Shown here: one piece after another, positions 6,836-16,215 of the stretch
Layout of the letters: each line of letters begins with the position of its first letter
How positions within the stretch are numbered: position 1 is the first letter of the stretch
NCBI RefSeq assembly: GCF_002778275.1
Contig: NZ_NESG01000003.1
Coordinates: 248,001-312,000 of the forward strand
Direction: 5' to 3'
Source: Limnohabitans sp. G3-2
GTDB lineage: Bacteria > Pseudomonadota > Gammaproteobacteria > Burkholderiales > Burkholderiaceae_C
Length of the DNA: 64,000 bases
Notes under the pieces: generated by a model
The model's database searches: none
Told to the model about the DNA's origin: nothing
Seen by the model: only the letters and a program-made list of their open reading frames with translations
Made by a program: the position numbers and the translations under genes

Positions 6836-9751
6836 ATGACCATGCAAACAGACCTGAACATCGCCACGTCTTCTCCCGCCTTGATGCGCCAGCCAGAAGC
6901 GTCTGCCCACGGCACGCCCAGCCTGCAAGCGCTGGCCCATTACCAGATCATTCGCCGCAATGGCGGCGTGGTGCCGTTTGAGCCGAACAAAATCGCCGTG
7001 GCCCTGATGAAAGCCTTTTTGGCGGTTCATGGCACACAAGGTGCCGCGTCTGCCAGTGTGCGTGAAGTGGTCGAAGAATTGACCCAAAACGTGGTCCGCG
7101 CTTTGGTGCGTTCACGCCCAGGTGGTGGCACGTTCCACATCGAAGATGTGCAAGACCAGGTCGAACTGGGCCTGATGCGCAGCAGCAACCACGAAGTCGC
7201 TCGGGCTTATGTGCTTTACCGCGAGCGCCGCACACAAGAGCGCGCCCAACACCAGCAAGAAGCCGCACCACAGCCCAGCGCCCCCAGCTTGCATGTGATC
7301 GATGGTGGCCAACGCGTCGCCTTGGACGTCGACTACCTCAAATCGCTCATGGTCAATGCCTGCGCCGGCTTGGGCAAAGACGTCAGCCCCGAACCCATCG
7401 TGGCCGAAACCATGCGCAATCTGTACGATGGCGTGCCGATGGAAGAGGTGTACAAAGCGTCCATCTTGGCGTCACGCACCCTGATTGAGAAAGACCCGGA
7501 TTACACCTATGTGACCGCCCGCTTGCTGATGCACACCATCGCCAAGGAAATTTTGGGCCAAGAAGTGCCACAAAGCGAAATGGGCGAGGCTTATGTCAAC
7601 TACTTTCCACAGTTCATCAAAAAAGGCGTGGACAACGACCTGCTCGATGAAAAATTGTTGCAGTTTGACCTGAAACAATTGGCCAATGCGCTCAAGCCTG
7701 AACGCGATTTGCAGTTCGATTACCTGGGCTTGCAGACCTTGTACGACCGCTACTTCCTTCACGTGCGCAAGACACGCATCGAAATGCCCCAGGCTTTCTT
7801 CATGCGCGTGGCCATGGGCTTGTCTCTCAACGAAATCAACCGCGAAGCGCGCGCCATCGAGTTCTACGAGATTCTGTCGTCGTTCGACTTCATGTCGTCC
7901 ACACCCACCCTGTTCAACAGTGGCACCTTGCGCTCACAACTGTCGAGCTGCTACCTGACCACCGTGCCCGACGATTTGGACGGCATTTACGAATCCATCA
8001 AGGAAAACGCCTTGCTGTCCAAATTTGCTGGCGGCTTGGGCAACGACTGGACGCGCGTGCGGGCCATGGGCTCTCACATCAAGGGCACCAATGGTGAATC
8101 TCAAGGTGTGGTGCCTTTCCTCAAAGTCGTGAACGACACGGCCGTGGCTGTGAACCAAGGCGGCAAGCGCAAAGGCGCCGTCTGCACTTACCTGGAAACC
8201 TGGCACCTCGACATCGAAGAATTCCTGGAACTGCGCAAAAACACCGGCGACGACCGCCGCCGCACGCACGACATGAACACGGCCAACTGGATTCCAGACT
8301 TGTTCATGCGCCGCGTGATGGAAAAAGGCAACTGGACACTGTTCTCGCCTTCCGACGTGCCCGATTTGCACGACCTCTTCGGTTTGGCTTTTGAAAAAGC
8401 CTACGTGGCTTACGAGCAAAAAGCCGAGCGCGGCGAGATCAAACCCAGCAAGACCGTGCCTGCCACCGACCTGTGGCGCAAGATGCTGTCGATGCTGTTT
8501 GAAACCGGCCACCCCTGGATCACGTTCAAAGACCCTTGCAACGTGCGCTCGCCTCAGCAACACGTGGGCGTGGTGCACTCATCCAACCTGTGCACCGAGA
8601 TCACACTCAACACCAGCGACACCGAAACCGCGGTTTGCAACTTGGGCTCCGTCAACTTGTCCCGCCACTTAAAAGACAGTGCCAACGGCAAAGTGCTGGA
8701 CCACGACAAGCTGAAAAAGACCATCACGATCGCCATGCGCATGCTGGACAACGTGATCGACATCAATTACTACGCCGTCAAGAAGGCCCGCGACTCCAAC
8801 ATGCGTCACCGTCCTGTGGGCTTGGGCCTGATGGGCTTCCAAGACGCCTTGTACGAGATGCGCACGCCCTATGCCTCGCAGGCAGCTGTTGAATTCGCCG
8901 ACCAGTCGATGGAAGCCATTTGCTACTACGCTTACTGGGCCTCCACCGAATTGGCCAAAGAGCGCGGTCAATACGCCACCTACAAAGGTTCTTTGTGGGA
9001 CCAAGGCATCTTGCCTTTGGACACGCTCAAACTGCTGGAGCGAGAGCGCGGTGGTTATGTTGAAGTGGACCGCTCGTCCACCTTGGATTGGGACGCGCTG
9101 CGCCAGAAAATTGCCAAAGACGGCATGCGCAACTCCAACTGCGTGGCCATTGCGCCAACCGCCACGATTTCCAACATCATTGGCGTGGACGCATCCATCG
9201 AGCCTTGCTTTGGCAACCTGTCGGTCAAGTCCAACTTGTCGGGCGAGTTCACCGTGATCAACGGCTACCTGGTGCGTGACCTCAAGCGCTTGGGTCTGTG
9301 GGATGACGTGATGGTCATGGACCTGAAGCACTTTGACGGTTCTTTGCGCCCCATCGATCGCGTACCGCAAGAAATCAAGGCCTTGTACGCCACGGCGTTT
9401 GAAGTGGAAACCACTTGGCTGGTGGAAGCCGCAGCGCGCCGCCAGAAATGGATTGACCAAGCCCAGTCTCTCAACATTTACATGGCTGGCGCATCGGGCA
9501 AAAAGCTCGACGACACCTACAAACTTGCTTGGTTGCGTGGCCTCAAAACCACTTACTACCTGCGCACATCCAGCGCGACGCAAGTGGAAAAATCCACGGT
9601 GAATGCAGGCTCACACAATGCGGTGTCGTCCTCGGGCATGAATCCAGCAGAGACTGCGGCTGCCGCTGCACAAGCGCCAATGAACACGTCGCCTGCGACC
9701 GACGTCAAGTTTGTGGCCATTGACGATGTCGGCTGCGAAGCTTGTCAGTGA
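6836..9751 (+). CDS. nrdA: Class Ia ribonucleoside-diphosphate reductase, alpha subunit
   Basis: A 971-aa R1 subunit that reduces ribonucleoside diphosphates to deoxyribonucleotides in the cytoplasm. An ATP-cone (about residues 35-130, VPFEPNKIAVALMKAF) gives activity control; the catalytic region shows SSCYLTTVPDDL, NLCTEITLNT with the thiyl-radical Cys, and AIAPTATISNI; the tail ends CEACQ, the redox-active pair. The start is the ATG at 6836 or 6842; the upstream extension of the open frame is unlikely because it lacks family similarity. Transcribed from the NrdR-controlled promoter 80-110 bp upstream, with nrdB 141 bp downstream. Confidence 0.97.
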   Translation: MTMQTDLNIATSSPALMRQPEASAHGTPSLQALAHYQIIRRNGGVVPFEPNKIAVALMKAFLAVHGTQGAASASVREVVEELTQNVVRALVRSRPGGGTFHIEDVQDQVELGLMRSSNHEVARAYVLYRERRTQERAQHQQEAAPQPSAPSLHVIDGGQRVALDVDYLKSLMVNACAGLGKDVSPEPIVAETMRNLYDGVPMEEVYKASILASRTLIEKDPDYTYVTARLLMHTIAKEILGQEVPQSEMGEAYVNYFPQFIKKGVDNDLLDEKLLQFDLKQLANALKPERDLQFDYLGLQTLYDRYFLHVRKTRIEMPQAFFMRVAMGLSLNEINREARAIEFYEILSSFDFMSSTPTLFNSGTLRSQLSSCYLTTVPDDLDGIYESIKENALLSKFAGGLGNDWTRVRAMGSHIKGTNGESQGVVPFLKVVNDTAVAVNQGGKRKGAVCTYLETWHLDIEEFLELRKNTGDDRRRTHDMNTANWIPDLFMRRVMEKGNWTLFSPSDVPDLHDLFGLAFEKAYVAYEQKAERGEIKPSKTVPATDLWRKMLSMLFETGHPWITFKDPCNVRSPQQHVGVVHSSNLCTEITLNTSDTETAVCNLGSVNLSRHLKDSANGKVLDHDKLKKTITIAMRMLDNVIDINYYAVKKARDSNMRHRPVGLGLMGFQDALYEMRTPYASQAAVEFADQSMEAICYYAYWASTELAKERGQYATYKGSLWDQGILPLDTLKLLERERGGYVEVDRSSTLDWDALRQKIAKDGMRNSNCVAIAPTATISNIIGVDASIEPCFGNLSVKSNLSGEFTVINGYLVRDLKRLGLWDDVMVMDLKHFDGSLRPIDRVPQEIKALYATAFEVETTWLVEAAARRQKWIDQAQSLNIYMAGASGKKLDDTYKLAWLRGLKTTYYLRTSSATQVEKSTVNAGSHNAVSSSGMNPAETAAAAAQAPMNTSPATDVKFVAIDDVGCEACQ

Positions 9752-9759
9752 ATTGAAAA

Positions 9760-9827
9760 GCATTGCACTTTGCTGTGACAAGCCAAGTGCGATGCAATCG
9801 CACAACACTTCTCGTGTGTTCGCATCG
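9760..9827 (+). promoter_or_regulatory. Two mutually exclusive hairpins between nrdA and nrdB
   Basis: Stem 1 pairs GCATTGCACTT (9760-9770) with AAGTGCGATGC (9785-9795), 11 bp with one G-U. Stem 2 pairs CGATGC (9790-9795) with GCATCG (9822-9827) and continues inward with CACAACAC against GTGTG. They share 9790-9795 and so cannot coexist. No T-tract follows, so this is not a plain terminator; an RNA processing or stability element setting the nrdA:nrdB ratio is a guess. Confidence 0.45.
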
Positions 9828-9892
9828 AAATAGTGAATCGTTTCTTTGAATTTCTCACGCTTGCTTTCATAATTTGAGAACTGGAATTTTTT

Positions 9893-11020
9893 ATGTTGTC
9901 CTGGGACGATCAAGTCAAACCTGCATCACCATCGGTGATGCCTTCTTTCTCCGGCGCTGATGCACCCGCAGCGTCTGCCGCCGCATCTCCTGCCGCCGCT
10001 CCCCGCCGCATGAATGCCGCCGACAAACGCATCATCAACGGCCAGACCGATGTCAACCAACTGGTGCCGTTCAAGTACAAATGGGCTTGGGAAAAGTACC
10101 TCGCCACTTGCGCCAACCACTGGATGCCGCAAGAAGTGAACATGAACCGCGACATCGCCTTGTGGAAGGACCCCAACGGTCTGACCGAAGACGAGCGCCG
10201 CATGGTCAAGCGCAACCTCGGTTTCTTTGTCACGGCCGACTCTTTGGCGGCCAACAACATCACCTTGGGCACTTACCGCCACATCACGGCCCCTGAGTGC
10301 CGCCAGTTCTTGCTGCGCCAAGCCTTTGAAGAAGCGATCCATACCCACGCTTACCAATACATCACAGAGTCCTTGGGCTTGGATGAGAGCGAGATTTTCA
10401 ACGCCTACAACGAAGTCAAATCCATCCGCGACAAGGACGAATTCCTGATCCCGTTCATCAACGTGATCATGGAGCCCAACTTCAAGACCGGCACGCTCGA
10501 AGCCGATCAGACACTGCTCAAGTCTTTGATCGTGTTTGCTTGCTTGATGGAAGGCCTGTTCTTCTATGTGGGGTTCACACAAATTTTGGCTCTCGGCCGC
10601 CAAAACAAGATGACGGGTGCCGCTGAGCAGTACCAGTACATCCTGCGCGACGAATCCATGCACTGCAACTTCGGTATTGACATGATCAACACCATCAAGC
10701 ATGAAAACCCCCAGTTGTGGACCGCTGAATTCAAAGCAGAAATCAAAGAACTCTTCCTCCACGCAGTGGAGTTGGAATACCGTTATGCCGAAGACACCAT
10801 GCCGCGTGGCGTGCTGGGCATGAATGCATCCATGTTCAAAGGCTATTTGCGCTACATCGCCAATCGCCGGGCCACCCAGATCGGTTTGGAGGCACTCTTC
10901 CCGAATGAAGAGAACCCATTCCCCTGGATGAGCGAGATGATCGACCTGAAAAAAGAACGCAACTTCTTTGAAACCCGGGTCATCGAGTACCAAACCGGCG
11001 GGGCTTTGTCCTGGGACTGA
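9893..11020 (+). CDS. nrdB: Class Ia ribonucleotide reductase, beta (radical) subunit
   Basis: A 375-aa R2 subunit carrying the diiron-tyrosyl radical cofactor that starts catalysis in NrdA. Iron ligand motifs are present: [10 protein letters not shown] (E-x-x-H) and DESMHCNFG, with EYRYAEDT between them and the C-terminus. The start ATG (MLSWDD) has a weak ribosome site; the first 45 residues are an Ala/Pro-rich leader seen in many betaproteobacterial R2 proteins. It follows nrdA with a 141-bp structured gap and is probably co-transcribed. Confidence 0.96.
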   Translation: MLSWDDQVKPASPSVMPSFSGADAPAASAAASPAAAPRRMNAADKRIINGQTDVNQLVPFKYKWAWEKYLATCANHWMPQEVNMNRDIALWKDPNGLTEDERRMVKRNLGFFVTADSLAANNITLGTYRHITAPECRQFLLRQAFEEAIHTHAYQYITESLGLDESEIFNAYNEVKSIRDKDEFLIPFINVIMEPNFKTGTLEADQTLLKSLIVFACLMEGLFFYVGFTQILALGRQNKMTGAAEQYQYILRDESMHCNFGIDMINTIKHENPQLWTAEFKAEIKELFLHAVELEYRYAEDTMPRGVLGMNASMFKGYLRYIANRRATQIGLEALFPNEENPFPWMSEMIDLKKERNFFETRVIEYQTGGALSWD

Positions 11021-11057
11021 TCTTCTGAACACCCCGTCAATGTCCCCCCACTTCAAG

Positions 11058-11100
11058 CCATACTTGCCATTGCCTCAGGGCCATGGAAGGTATGGCTTTT
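11058..11100 (+). terminator. Possible terminator after nrdB
   Basis: CCATACTTGCCAT (11058-11070) pairs with ATGGAAGGTATGG (11083-11095), 12 bp with one mismatch and one wobble around a 12-nt loop, followed by CTTTTCT. The weak T-tract lowers confidence. Confidence 0.5.
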
Positions 11101-11212
11101 CTGCGTTCATGGTGTTGAGGGATTCCTCAGCACCATGGATCGCTTTGTGCAATCCAACAAGCACCAAGCGTTCCCTTTCCGTTGAGTTCTCAACTTGATC
11201 AAGGAGAAAATC

Positions 11213-11728
11213 ATGGCAACTGCAAAAAAAGTAGCGGCAAAAAAAGCTGCTCCCGCAAAGAAGGCCGTCGCGGCCAAGAAACCTGCTGCTAAAAAAGTAG
11301 CCGCAGCCAAGAAGCCCGCTGCTAAAAAAGCCGCTCCAGCCAAAAAAGCTGTTGCTGCCAAAAAGCCAGCAGCTAAAAAAGTAGCCGCCAAAAAGCCAGC
11401 AGCCAAAAAAGCCGCTCCAGCTAAAAAAGCAGCTCCTAAAGCCTTAGCCGCCAAAAAGCCAGCAGCCAAAAAAGCCGCTCCAGCTAAAAAAGCAGCGCCT
11501 AAAGCCGCAGCAGCCAAAAAGCCAGCAGCTAAAAAAGCCGCTCCAGCCAAAAAGGCCGCCGCTAAGAAAACAGCCGCCAAAAAACCAGCAGCCAAAAAGC
11601 CTGCTGTGAAAAAGGCTGCTAAAAAGCCTGCTGCAAAGAAGGCATCCAAAGCACCCGCTGCCCCCGCTGCACAAACAACGCTGAATCCTCAAGCTGCGTG
11701 GCCGTTTCCTTCGGCCGCCAAGCCCTGA
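11213..11728 (+). CDS. Histone H1-like Lys/Ala-rich DNA-binding protein
   Basis: A 171-aa, extremely basic low-complexity protein built from AAKK, PAKKAA and KKPAAKK repeats through almost its whole length, ending in a short non-repetitive Pro/Ala tail (TLNPQAAWPFPSAAKP). Such eukaryotic H1-tail-like proteins (HctB/AlgP type) bind DNA non-specifically and compact the nucleoid. The start ATG at 11213 follows a good AAGGAG site at 11201-11206; the in-frame upstream start at 11195 is rejected. A strong terminator follows, so it is probably a single transcription unit. The DksA-like protein at 47222 carries a similar basic tail. Confidence 0.9.
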   Translation: MATAKKVAAKKAAPAKKAVAAKKPAAKKVAAAKKPAAKKAAPAKKAVAAKKPAAKKVAAKKPAAKKAAPAKKAAPKALAAKKPAAKKAAPAKKAAPKAAAAKKPAAKKAAPAKKAAAKKTAAKKPAAKKPAVKKAAKKPAAKKASKAPAAPAAQTTLNPQAAWPFPSAAKP

Positions 11729-11755
11729 GTCAACATCGTTCGACGCACGTAGCGC

Positions 11756-11790
11756 AAAGCCCAACACTGGCAACAGTGTTGGGCTTTTTT
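11756..11790 (+). terminator. Strong intrinsic terminator
   Basis: A perfect 14-bp stem, AAAGCCCAACACTG (11756-11769) with CAGTGTTGGGCTTT (11774-11787), closes a GCAA tetraloop and ends in a run of Ts. It terminates the H1-like gene. Confidence 0.93.
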
Positions 11791-11833
11791 ACGGCCACCC
11801 GTCAACGCAGCTGATGGTGGATGACTTGGGGGA

Positions 11834-12718
11834 TCAGGGGTAAAAATTCACCAAGCGGTAACCCATGGGTTGCAAGCCTTCGGCCGGCAGCAGCTGAAGC
11901 TGGCCCTGCCAGATTTGCCCAGGCGTCAAGGCAGCGGGCGCATCTTGCTCAGTTGGCCGAAAAACCCTGCGCAGCAGGACCTTGTCTTGTGCATCCAGCC
12001 AAGTCAGCTCCAATGCAGGCATTTCCAAAGTCTGCCGGGTCACGTTGCGTACCGACCAAAGCAAAGCCAGGCCCCCATCGCGCGGCGCCATGCTGGAGTT
12101 CTCAATCACCACGCCATCACGCACCGCGGGTGGCACCATCTCGCAGCCCAAGAGGCGACAGGCCGCTTGCAAAGGCGGGGCGAATGAGGGCTCTGCCGCC
12201 ACCCACTTGTCTCGTCCGGCGATCCCCCATTGAAGCAGCAGTGCCAGCAACAGCCCCCAAGCCAGCAGCGTTGACCACCAAGACGATGCTTTGGGGGTGA
12301 GCACGGCAGGCTCCTCCTCAGGCGCCATGTTGGGCGCCGTGTTGGGCGCCGTGTTGGGTGCCAGCAAGTCGCCCAAAGGCACCGCCCAAACTGCGGACGA
12401 TGGCGCGGTCGCGGTGGTCGGCAAAGGCTGGGGTTTGAAGGTAGACAGGGCTTCTTCAAAAGCCGCCACAGGCGTCTGCAAGGCAGACTTGTCTTCGTGT
12501 TGGAGAAAATCGTTCAGGTCCAAGCGCGCCGATGGCGCTTCGGTCGGCAAAGAAGGCTGGGGGGCCTCGACGTCCACAGGCCAGGGCAGGACCATGCCTG
12601 TGCTGTCAAAGGCTTGCTGGCATTGCCCGCAACGCAACCAGCCTTGGGCCACTTTCAACTGGTCTGGGACCACCGCGTAGGTCACACCGCAAGCGGGGCA
12701 GCGGGTGAACCAGCTCAT
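11834..12718 (-). CDS. Zinc-ribbon DUF3426 membrane protein
   Basis: A 294-aa protein with an N-terminal MJ0042-type zinc ribbon (C7, C10, C30, C33), a Pro/Ala-rich linker containing a short APNT repeat, one transmembrane helix (about residues 147-167) and a C-terminal DUF3426 domain. The ATG at 12718 (MSWFTRCPAC) is chosen over an upstream start because the ribbon begins there. In betaproteobacteria it typically lies directly downstream of prmA, as here. Function is unknown; a membrane-tethered zinc-binding regulator is possible. Confidence 0.85.
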   Translation of the reverse strand: MSWFTRCPACGVTYAVVPDQLKVAQGWLRCGQCQQAFDSTGMVLPWPVDVEAPQPSLPTEAPSARLDLNDFLQHEDKSALQTPVAAFEEALSTFKPQPLPTTATAPSSAVWAVPLGDLLAPNTAPNTAPNMAPEEEPAVLTPKASSWWSTLLAWGLLLALLLQWGIAGRDKWVAAEPSFAPPLQAACRLLGCEMVPPAVRDGVVIENSSMAPRDGGLALLWSVRNVTRQTLEMPALELTWLDAQDKVLLRRVFRPTEQDAPAALTPGQIWQGQLQLLPAEGLQPMGYRLVNFYP

Positions 12719-12753
12719 GGCACTGTGAACCGCATGACAGGACGCACCAAGGC

Positions 12754-13659
12754 TCAGGGCGAAACTGGGGCAGAGGCCGACGAAGTGGCCGTCATCAGTA
12801 TCCAGCCATCTTCGCTGTCGGCCACTTCCAGGGCGATCCACGGTGCGTAGGCCGCTTTGAGCTCGTCAGCTTGCCGCTCCAAAATGCCGGCCAACACCAA
12901 CGACCCCTGGGGTGCCACATGGGCGCAAAGCAATGGCGCCAAGACCTTCAGGGGCGTGGCCAATATATTGGCCAAAACCGTTTGGTAATGGCCTTGTGCC
13001 TTGTCGGGCAAACCGGCTTGCAACTGCACATGGTTGGCCTGCGCGTTCAGCTCAGTGGATGTCACGGCCGCGTCGTCAATGTCCACCGCATCAATTTGAT
13101 GGGCACCATATTTGGCCGCTCCGATGGCCAAAATACCCGAGCCACAGCCATAGTCGAGCACGCGCTGGTTTTGGACGCCGTGCTGCGCAATCCAGCGCAA
13201 ACACATGCGGGTGGTGGGGTGTGTGCCCGTACCAAAAGCCAATCCCGGATCGAGACGGATGATTTGCCGCGCCTGCGCTGGTGGCTCATGCCAAGTGGGC
13301 ACAATCCAGAAATCAGAGGTGATCTCCACAGGCGCAAACTGTGACTGCGTCAAACGCACCCAATCTTGGTCAGCCACTGCCACAACGCCCAGCATGTGGC
13401 AATCGTCAAAGAAGTCCTGAGCCTGCAGCAAGGCCACCGCCTCCTGGGCTTGCGACTCTTGCGCGAACAGCGCCACCATGCGAGAACGCTGCCAACCGTC
13501 TTTGGGTGGCGGCATGCCGGGCTCGCCGAACAAGGCTTGCTCGGCAGGCGTCTGGGCGTCGGCATCTTCGACCGAAACGCTCAAGGCGTCCAAGGCATCG
13601 AGCGCATCGCTCAGGAGATCCACCCGGTCTTCGGGGCACAGCAAGCTCAGTTCAAACAT
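12754..13659 (-). CDS. prmA: Ribosomal protein L11 methyltransferase
   Basis: A 301-aa SAM-dependent methyltransferase that trimethylates lysines and the N-terminus of L11. The SAM-binding loop LDYGCGSGILAIGA, the FGTGTHPTTRMCL segment and the NILATPL catalytic-site motif are all present. It follows accC with a 6-bp gap, the accB-accC-prmA order common in proteobacteria. Confidence 0.96.
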   Translation of the reverse strand: MFELSLLCPEDRVDLLSDALDALDALSVSVEDADAQTPAEQALFGEPGMPPPKDGWQRSRMVALFAQESQAQEAVALLQAQDFFDDCHMLGVVAVADQDWVRLTQSQFAPVEITSDFWIVPTWHEPPAQARQIIRLDPGLAFGTGTHPTTRMCLRWIAQHGVQNQRVLDYGCGSGILAIGAAKYGAHQIDAVDIDDAAVTSTELNAQANHVQLQAGLPDKAQGHYQTVLANILATPLKVLAPLLCAHVAPQGSLVLAGILERQADELKAAYAPWIALEVADSEDGWILMTATSSASAPVSP

Positions 13660-13665
13660 AGAGGT

Positions 13666-15015
13666 TCAGCGCTTGTGCTGGCTCAGCCAGTGTTCCAAAT
13701 AGTGGATGTTGGTGCCGCCTTGCATGAACTTGGCGTCCACCATCAGCTCGCGGTGCAATGGCACGTTGGTGTTGATCCCTTCGATCACGGTCTCGTTCAG
13801 GGCCGTCTGCATGCGGGCCAAGGCCTGCTCGCGGGTATCGCCATGCACGATCAGCTTGCCGATCATGGAATCGTAATTGGGCGGCACAAAGTAGTTGTTG
13901 TAGACATGCGAGTCCACGCGCACGCCAGGGCCACCAGGCATGTGCCAGGACGTGACACGACCCGGCGAAGGCGTGAATTTGAAAGGGTCCTCGGCATTGA
14001 TGCGGCACTCAATGGCATGGCCCCGGATTTGAATCTGCCTTTGAGTAAAGGGCAACTTCTCTCCTGCTGCCACCATGATCTGTGTCTTGACGATGTCCAC
14101 ACCCGTGATCCATTCGGTCACGGGATGCTCCACCTGCACGCGGGTGTTCATCTCAATGAAGTAAAACTCGCCGTTTTCAAACAAAAACTCGAAGGTGCCC
14201 GCACCGCGGTAGCCGATTTTCTTGCAGGCGGCGACGCAGCGCTCCCCGATCTTCTCGATCAGTTTGCGAGGGATACCGGGAGCCGGCGCTTCCTCAATCA
14301 CTTTTTGGTGACGACGCTGCATGGAGCAGTCGCGCTCGCCCAAGTAAACCGCGTTCTTGAACTTGTCGGCCAGAATCTGGATTTCAATGTGCCGCGGGTT
14401 TTGCAGGAATTTCTCCATGTACACCGCAGGATTGCCAAAAGCGGCTCCGGCTTCGGCCTTGGTCATTTGCACGGCATTGACCAAAGCAGCCTCGGTGTGC
14501 ACCACACGCATGCCTCGGCCACCACCACCACCGGCGGCCTTGATGATGACGGGGTAACCCACCGACTTGGCAATTCGGCGAATCTGGACAGGGTCATCGG
14601 GCAACTCACCCTCAGAGCCTGGCACGCACGGCACACCCGCACGGATCATGGCTTGTTTGGCGGAAACCTTGTCGCCCATGATGCGGATCGATTCCGGGGT
14701 CGGACCAATGAACTGGAAACCGCTTTTTTCGACGCGCTCGGCGAAGTCGGCGTTTTCACTCAAAAAGCCGTAACCCGGATGAATCGCCTCAGCGTCGGTC
14801 ACCTCCGCCGCAGAAATGATGGCGGGCATGTTGAGGTAACTGAGCGACGACGCCGCTGGACCGATACAGACCGCTTCTTCAGCCAATTTCACGTATTTGG
14901 CTTCTTTGTCGGCCTCGGAGTAAACCATGACCGCCTTGATTCCCAACTCTCGGCACGCGCGTTGGATCCGCAATGCGATCTCACCACGGTTGGCCACCAG
15001 GATTTTCTTGAACAT
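13666..15015 (-). CDS. accC: Acetyl-CoA carboxylase, biotin carboxylase subunit
   Basis: A 449-aa ATP-grasp enzyme that carboxylates biotin on BCCP with bicarbonate, the first step of fatty acid synthesis. The N-terminus [15 protein letters not shown], the glycine-rich ATP loop GGGGRGMR, and the [16 protein letters not shown] motif are diagnostic. It lies 15 bp after accB and is probably co-transcribed with it. Confidence 0.98.
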   Translation of the reverse strand: MFKKILVANRGEIALRIQRACRELGIKAVMVYSEADKEAKYVKLAEEAVCIGPAASSLSYLNMPAIISAAEVTDAEAIHPGYGFLSENADFAERVEKSGFQFIGPTPESIRIMGDKVSAKQAMIRAGVPCVPGSEGELPDDPVQIRRIAKSVGYPVIIKAAGGGGGRGMRVVHTEAALVNAVQMTKAEAGAAFGNPAVYMEKFLQNPRHIEIQILADKFKNAVYLGERDCSMQRRHQKVIEEAPAPGIPRKLIEKIGERCVAACKKIGYRGAGTFEFLFENGEFYFIEMNTRVQVEHPVTEWITGVDIVKTQIMVAAGEKLPFTQRQIQIRGHAIECRINAEDPFKFTPSPGRVTSWHMPGGPGVRVDSHVYNNYFVPPNYDSMIGKLIVHGDTREQALARMQTALNETVIEGINTNVPLHRELMVDAKFMQGGTNIHYLEHWLSQHKR

Positions 15016-15030
15016 GAAATCCCCGTTGGC

Positions 15031-15483
15031 TTATTCGACGATGAACAATGGCTGACCGTATTCCACGGCCTGACCGTTTTCACACAGAATCTGCGTGACG
15101 GTACCGGCCTTGTCGGACTCGATCTCGTTGAGGATTTTCATCGCCTCGATGATGCACAAGGTGTCACCCTCTTTGACCACTGAGCCAATCTGAATGAAAG
15201 GCGCAGCGCCTGGGCTGGAAGAACGGTAAAAAGTGCCCACCATGGGCGATTTGACGGCATGACCGACAGGCGCAGCGCTGGCTGCTGGCGCCTCGGCCAC
15301 CACAGGGGCGGGAGCTGGTGCAGCCACCATCGCCACAGGAGCGGCTTGCTGCATCACCATGGGCGCAGCAACGCCCATGCTTTTGACAATGCGGACTTTG
15401 CCTTCCGCTTCGGTGATTTCCAACTCCGAAACGTTGGAATCGGACACCAAGTCAATCAGTGTTTTAAGTTTGCGCAAATCCAT
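15031..15483 (-). CDS. accB: Acetyl-CoA carboxylase, biotin carboxyl carrier protein
   Basis: A 150-aa BCCP with an N-terminal [12 protein letters not shown] segment, an Ala/Pro-rich hinge (about residues 38-75) and a C-terminal biotinyl domain whose EAMKILNE motif places the biotinylated lysine at K116. A good GGAGG ribosome site precedes the ATG. First gene of accBC-prmA; the 171-bp gap upstream (15484-15654) should contain its promoter, but I could not identify it firmly. Confidence 0.97.
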   Translation of the reverse strand: MDLRKLKTLIDLVSDSNVSELEITEAEGKVRIVKSMGVAAPMVMQQAAPVAMVAAPAPAPVVAEAPAASAAPVGHAVKSPMVGTFYRSSSPGAAPFIQIGSVVKEGDTLCIIEAMKILNEIESDKAGTVTQILCENGQAVEYGQPLFIVE

Positions 15484-15654
15484 AAATCCTCCGATGCGTT
15501 GAGCACATGCAATGAATCGAATTTACACCAAATTTCGGTAAAACCCCTCGAAATTAACTTTACGCATCACAAATGAAGCCCAAATGCGAAGCCATCCCGA
15601 ACAAAAGCAGCGCCTGAACGGCGAGGGCCCTGTTGGACGTGCTGCTCAGTCGCT

Positions 15655-16215
15655 TCAGGCGGTGGCGGCTCGCCATTGGTTCAAATCATCTTGCGTGAGT
15701 TGCCCCATCTTTTGTCGCCAAATGCTGCCATCTCCCTTGAAAAACACCGTGAAGGGCAGGCCTCCTGCGGCATTGCCCAGCGATTTGGCCAAGTTCGTGC
15801 CCTCCAGACCCGCCAAGCCCACGGAAAAGCCCAAAGGCTGTCGCTCCAAAAATCGGCGCACCGCACTGGGTTGATCAATGGCCAAGGCCACCACTTGATG
15901 CCCGTTGGCTGCATTTTCTCGCCAGAAGGCCTGGATCATGGGCAACTCCTCGATACAGGGAGGACACCAAGTCGCCCAAAAGTTCAGCAACAGCGGCTTG
16001 CCTTTGAATTTGGCCATCGACAGACCTTCGCCTGCAGGGGTTTCAAATTGCTGGCTCCAAAGTGGGTGCATATCAGCTGGGGCCACAGCCTGGGGCTCAA
16101 AACGCCACAAGGCCACGCCCACACCGGCCACGGCTGCTGCGGCCCCCGCCCCTAAAACCAGATTGCGCCGAGAAGCGCCTGAGCTTGCGTTGTTCATGCT
16201 GGGATTGTCTTTCAT
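15655..16215 (-). CDS. TlpA/ResA-like thioredoxin with Tat-type signal
   Basis: A 186-aa thiol-disulfide oxidoreductase. The N-terminus SRRNLVLGAGAAAAVAGVG looks like a twin-arginine signal, the CxxC active site is WATWCPPC (C84, C87), and FPVT-type thioredoxin features follow (GLPFTVFF). It probably acts as a periplasmic reductase, for example in cytochrome c maturation or redox repair. The ATG at 16215 overlaps the stop of the upstream gene as ATGA, which favours it over ATG 16197. Confidence 0.87.
   Translation of the reverse strand: MKDNPSMNNASSGASRRNLVLGAGAAAAVAGVGVALWRFEPQAVAPADMHPLWSQQFETPAGEGLSMAKFKGKPLLLNFWATWCPPCIEELPMIQAFWRENAANGHQVVALAIDQPSAVRRFLERQPLGFSVGLAGLEGTNLAKSLGNAAGGLPFTVFFKGDGSIWRQKMGQLTQDDLNQWRAATA

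Noticed and set aside
13366..15183. 605-codon open frame antisense to prmA and accC
   Set aside because: It mirrors two clearly conserved genes; high GC keeps the opposite strand open. The translation is His/Gln/Arg-rich with no recognisable domain.
15612..15661. GCCTGAA/TTCAGGC hairpin as a terminator after the thioredoxin gene
   Set aside because: The loop is about 35 nt, the stem overlaps the stop codon and the T-tract is weak.
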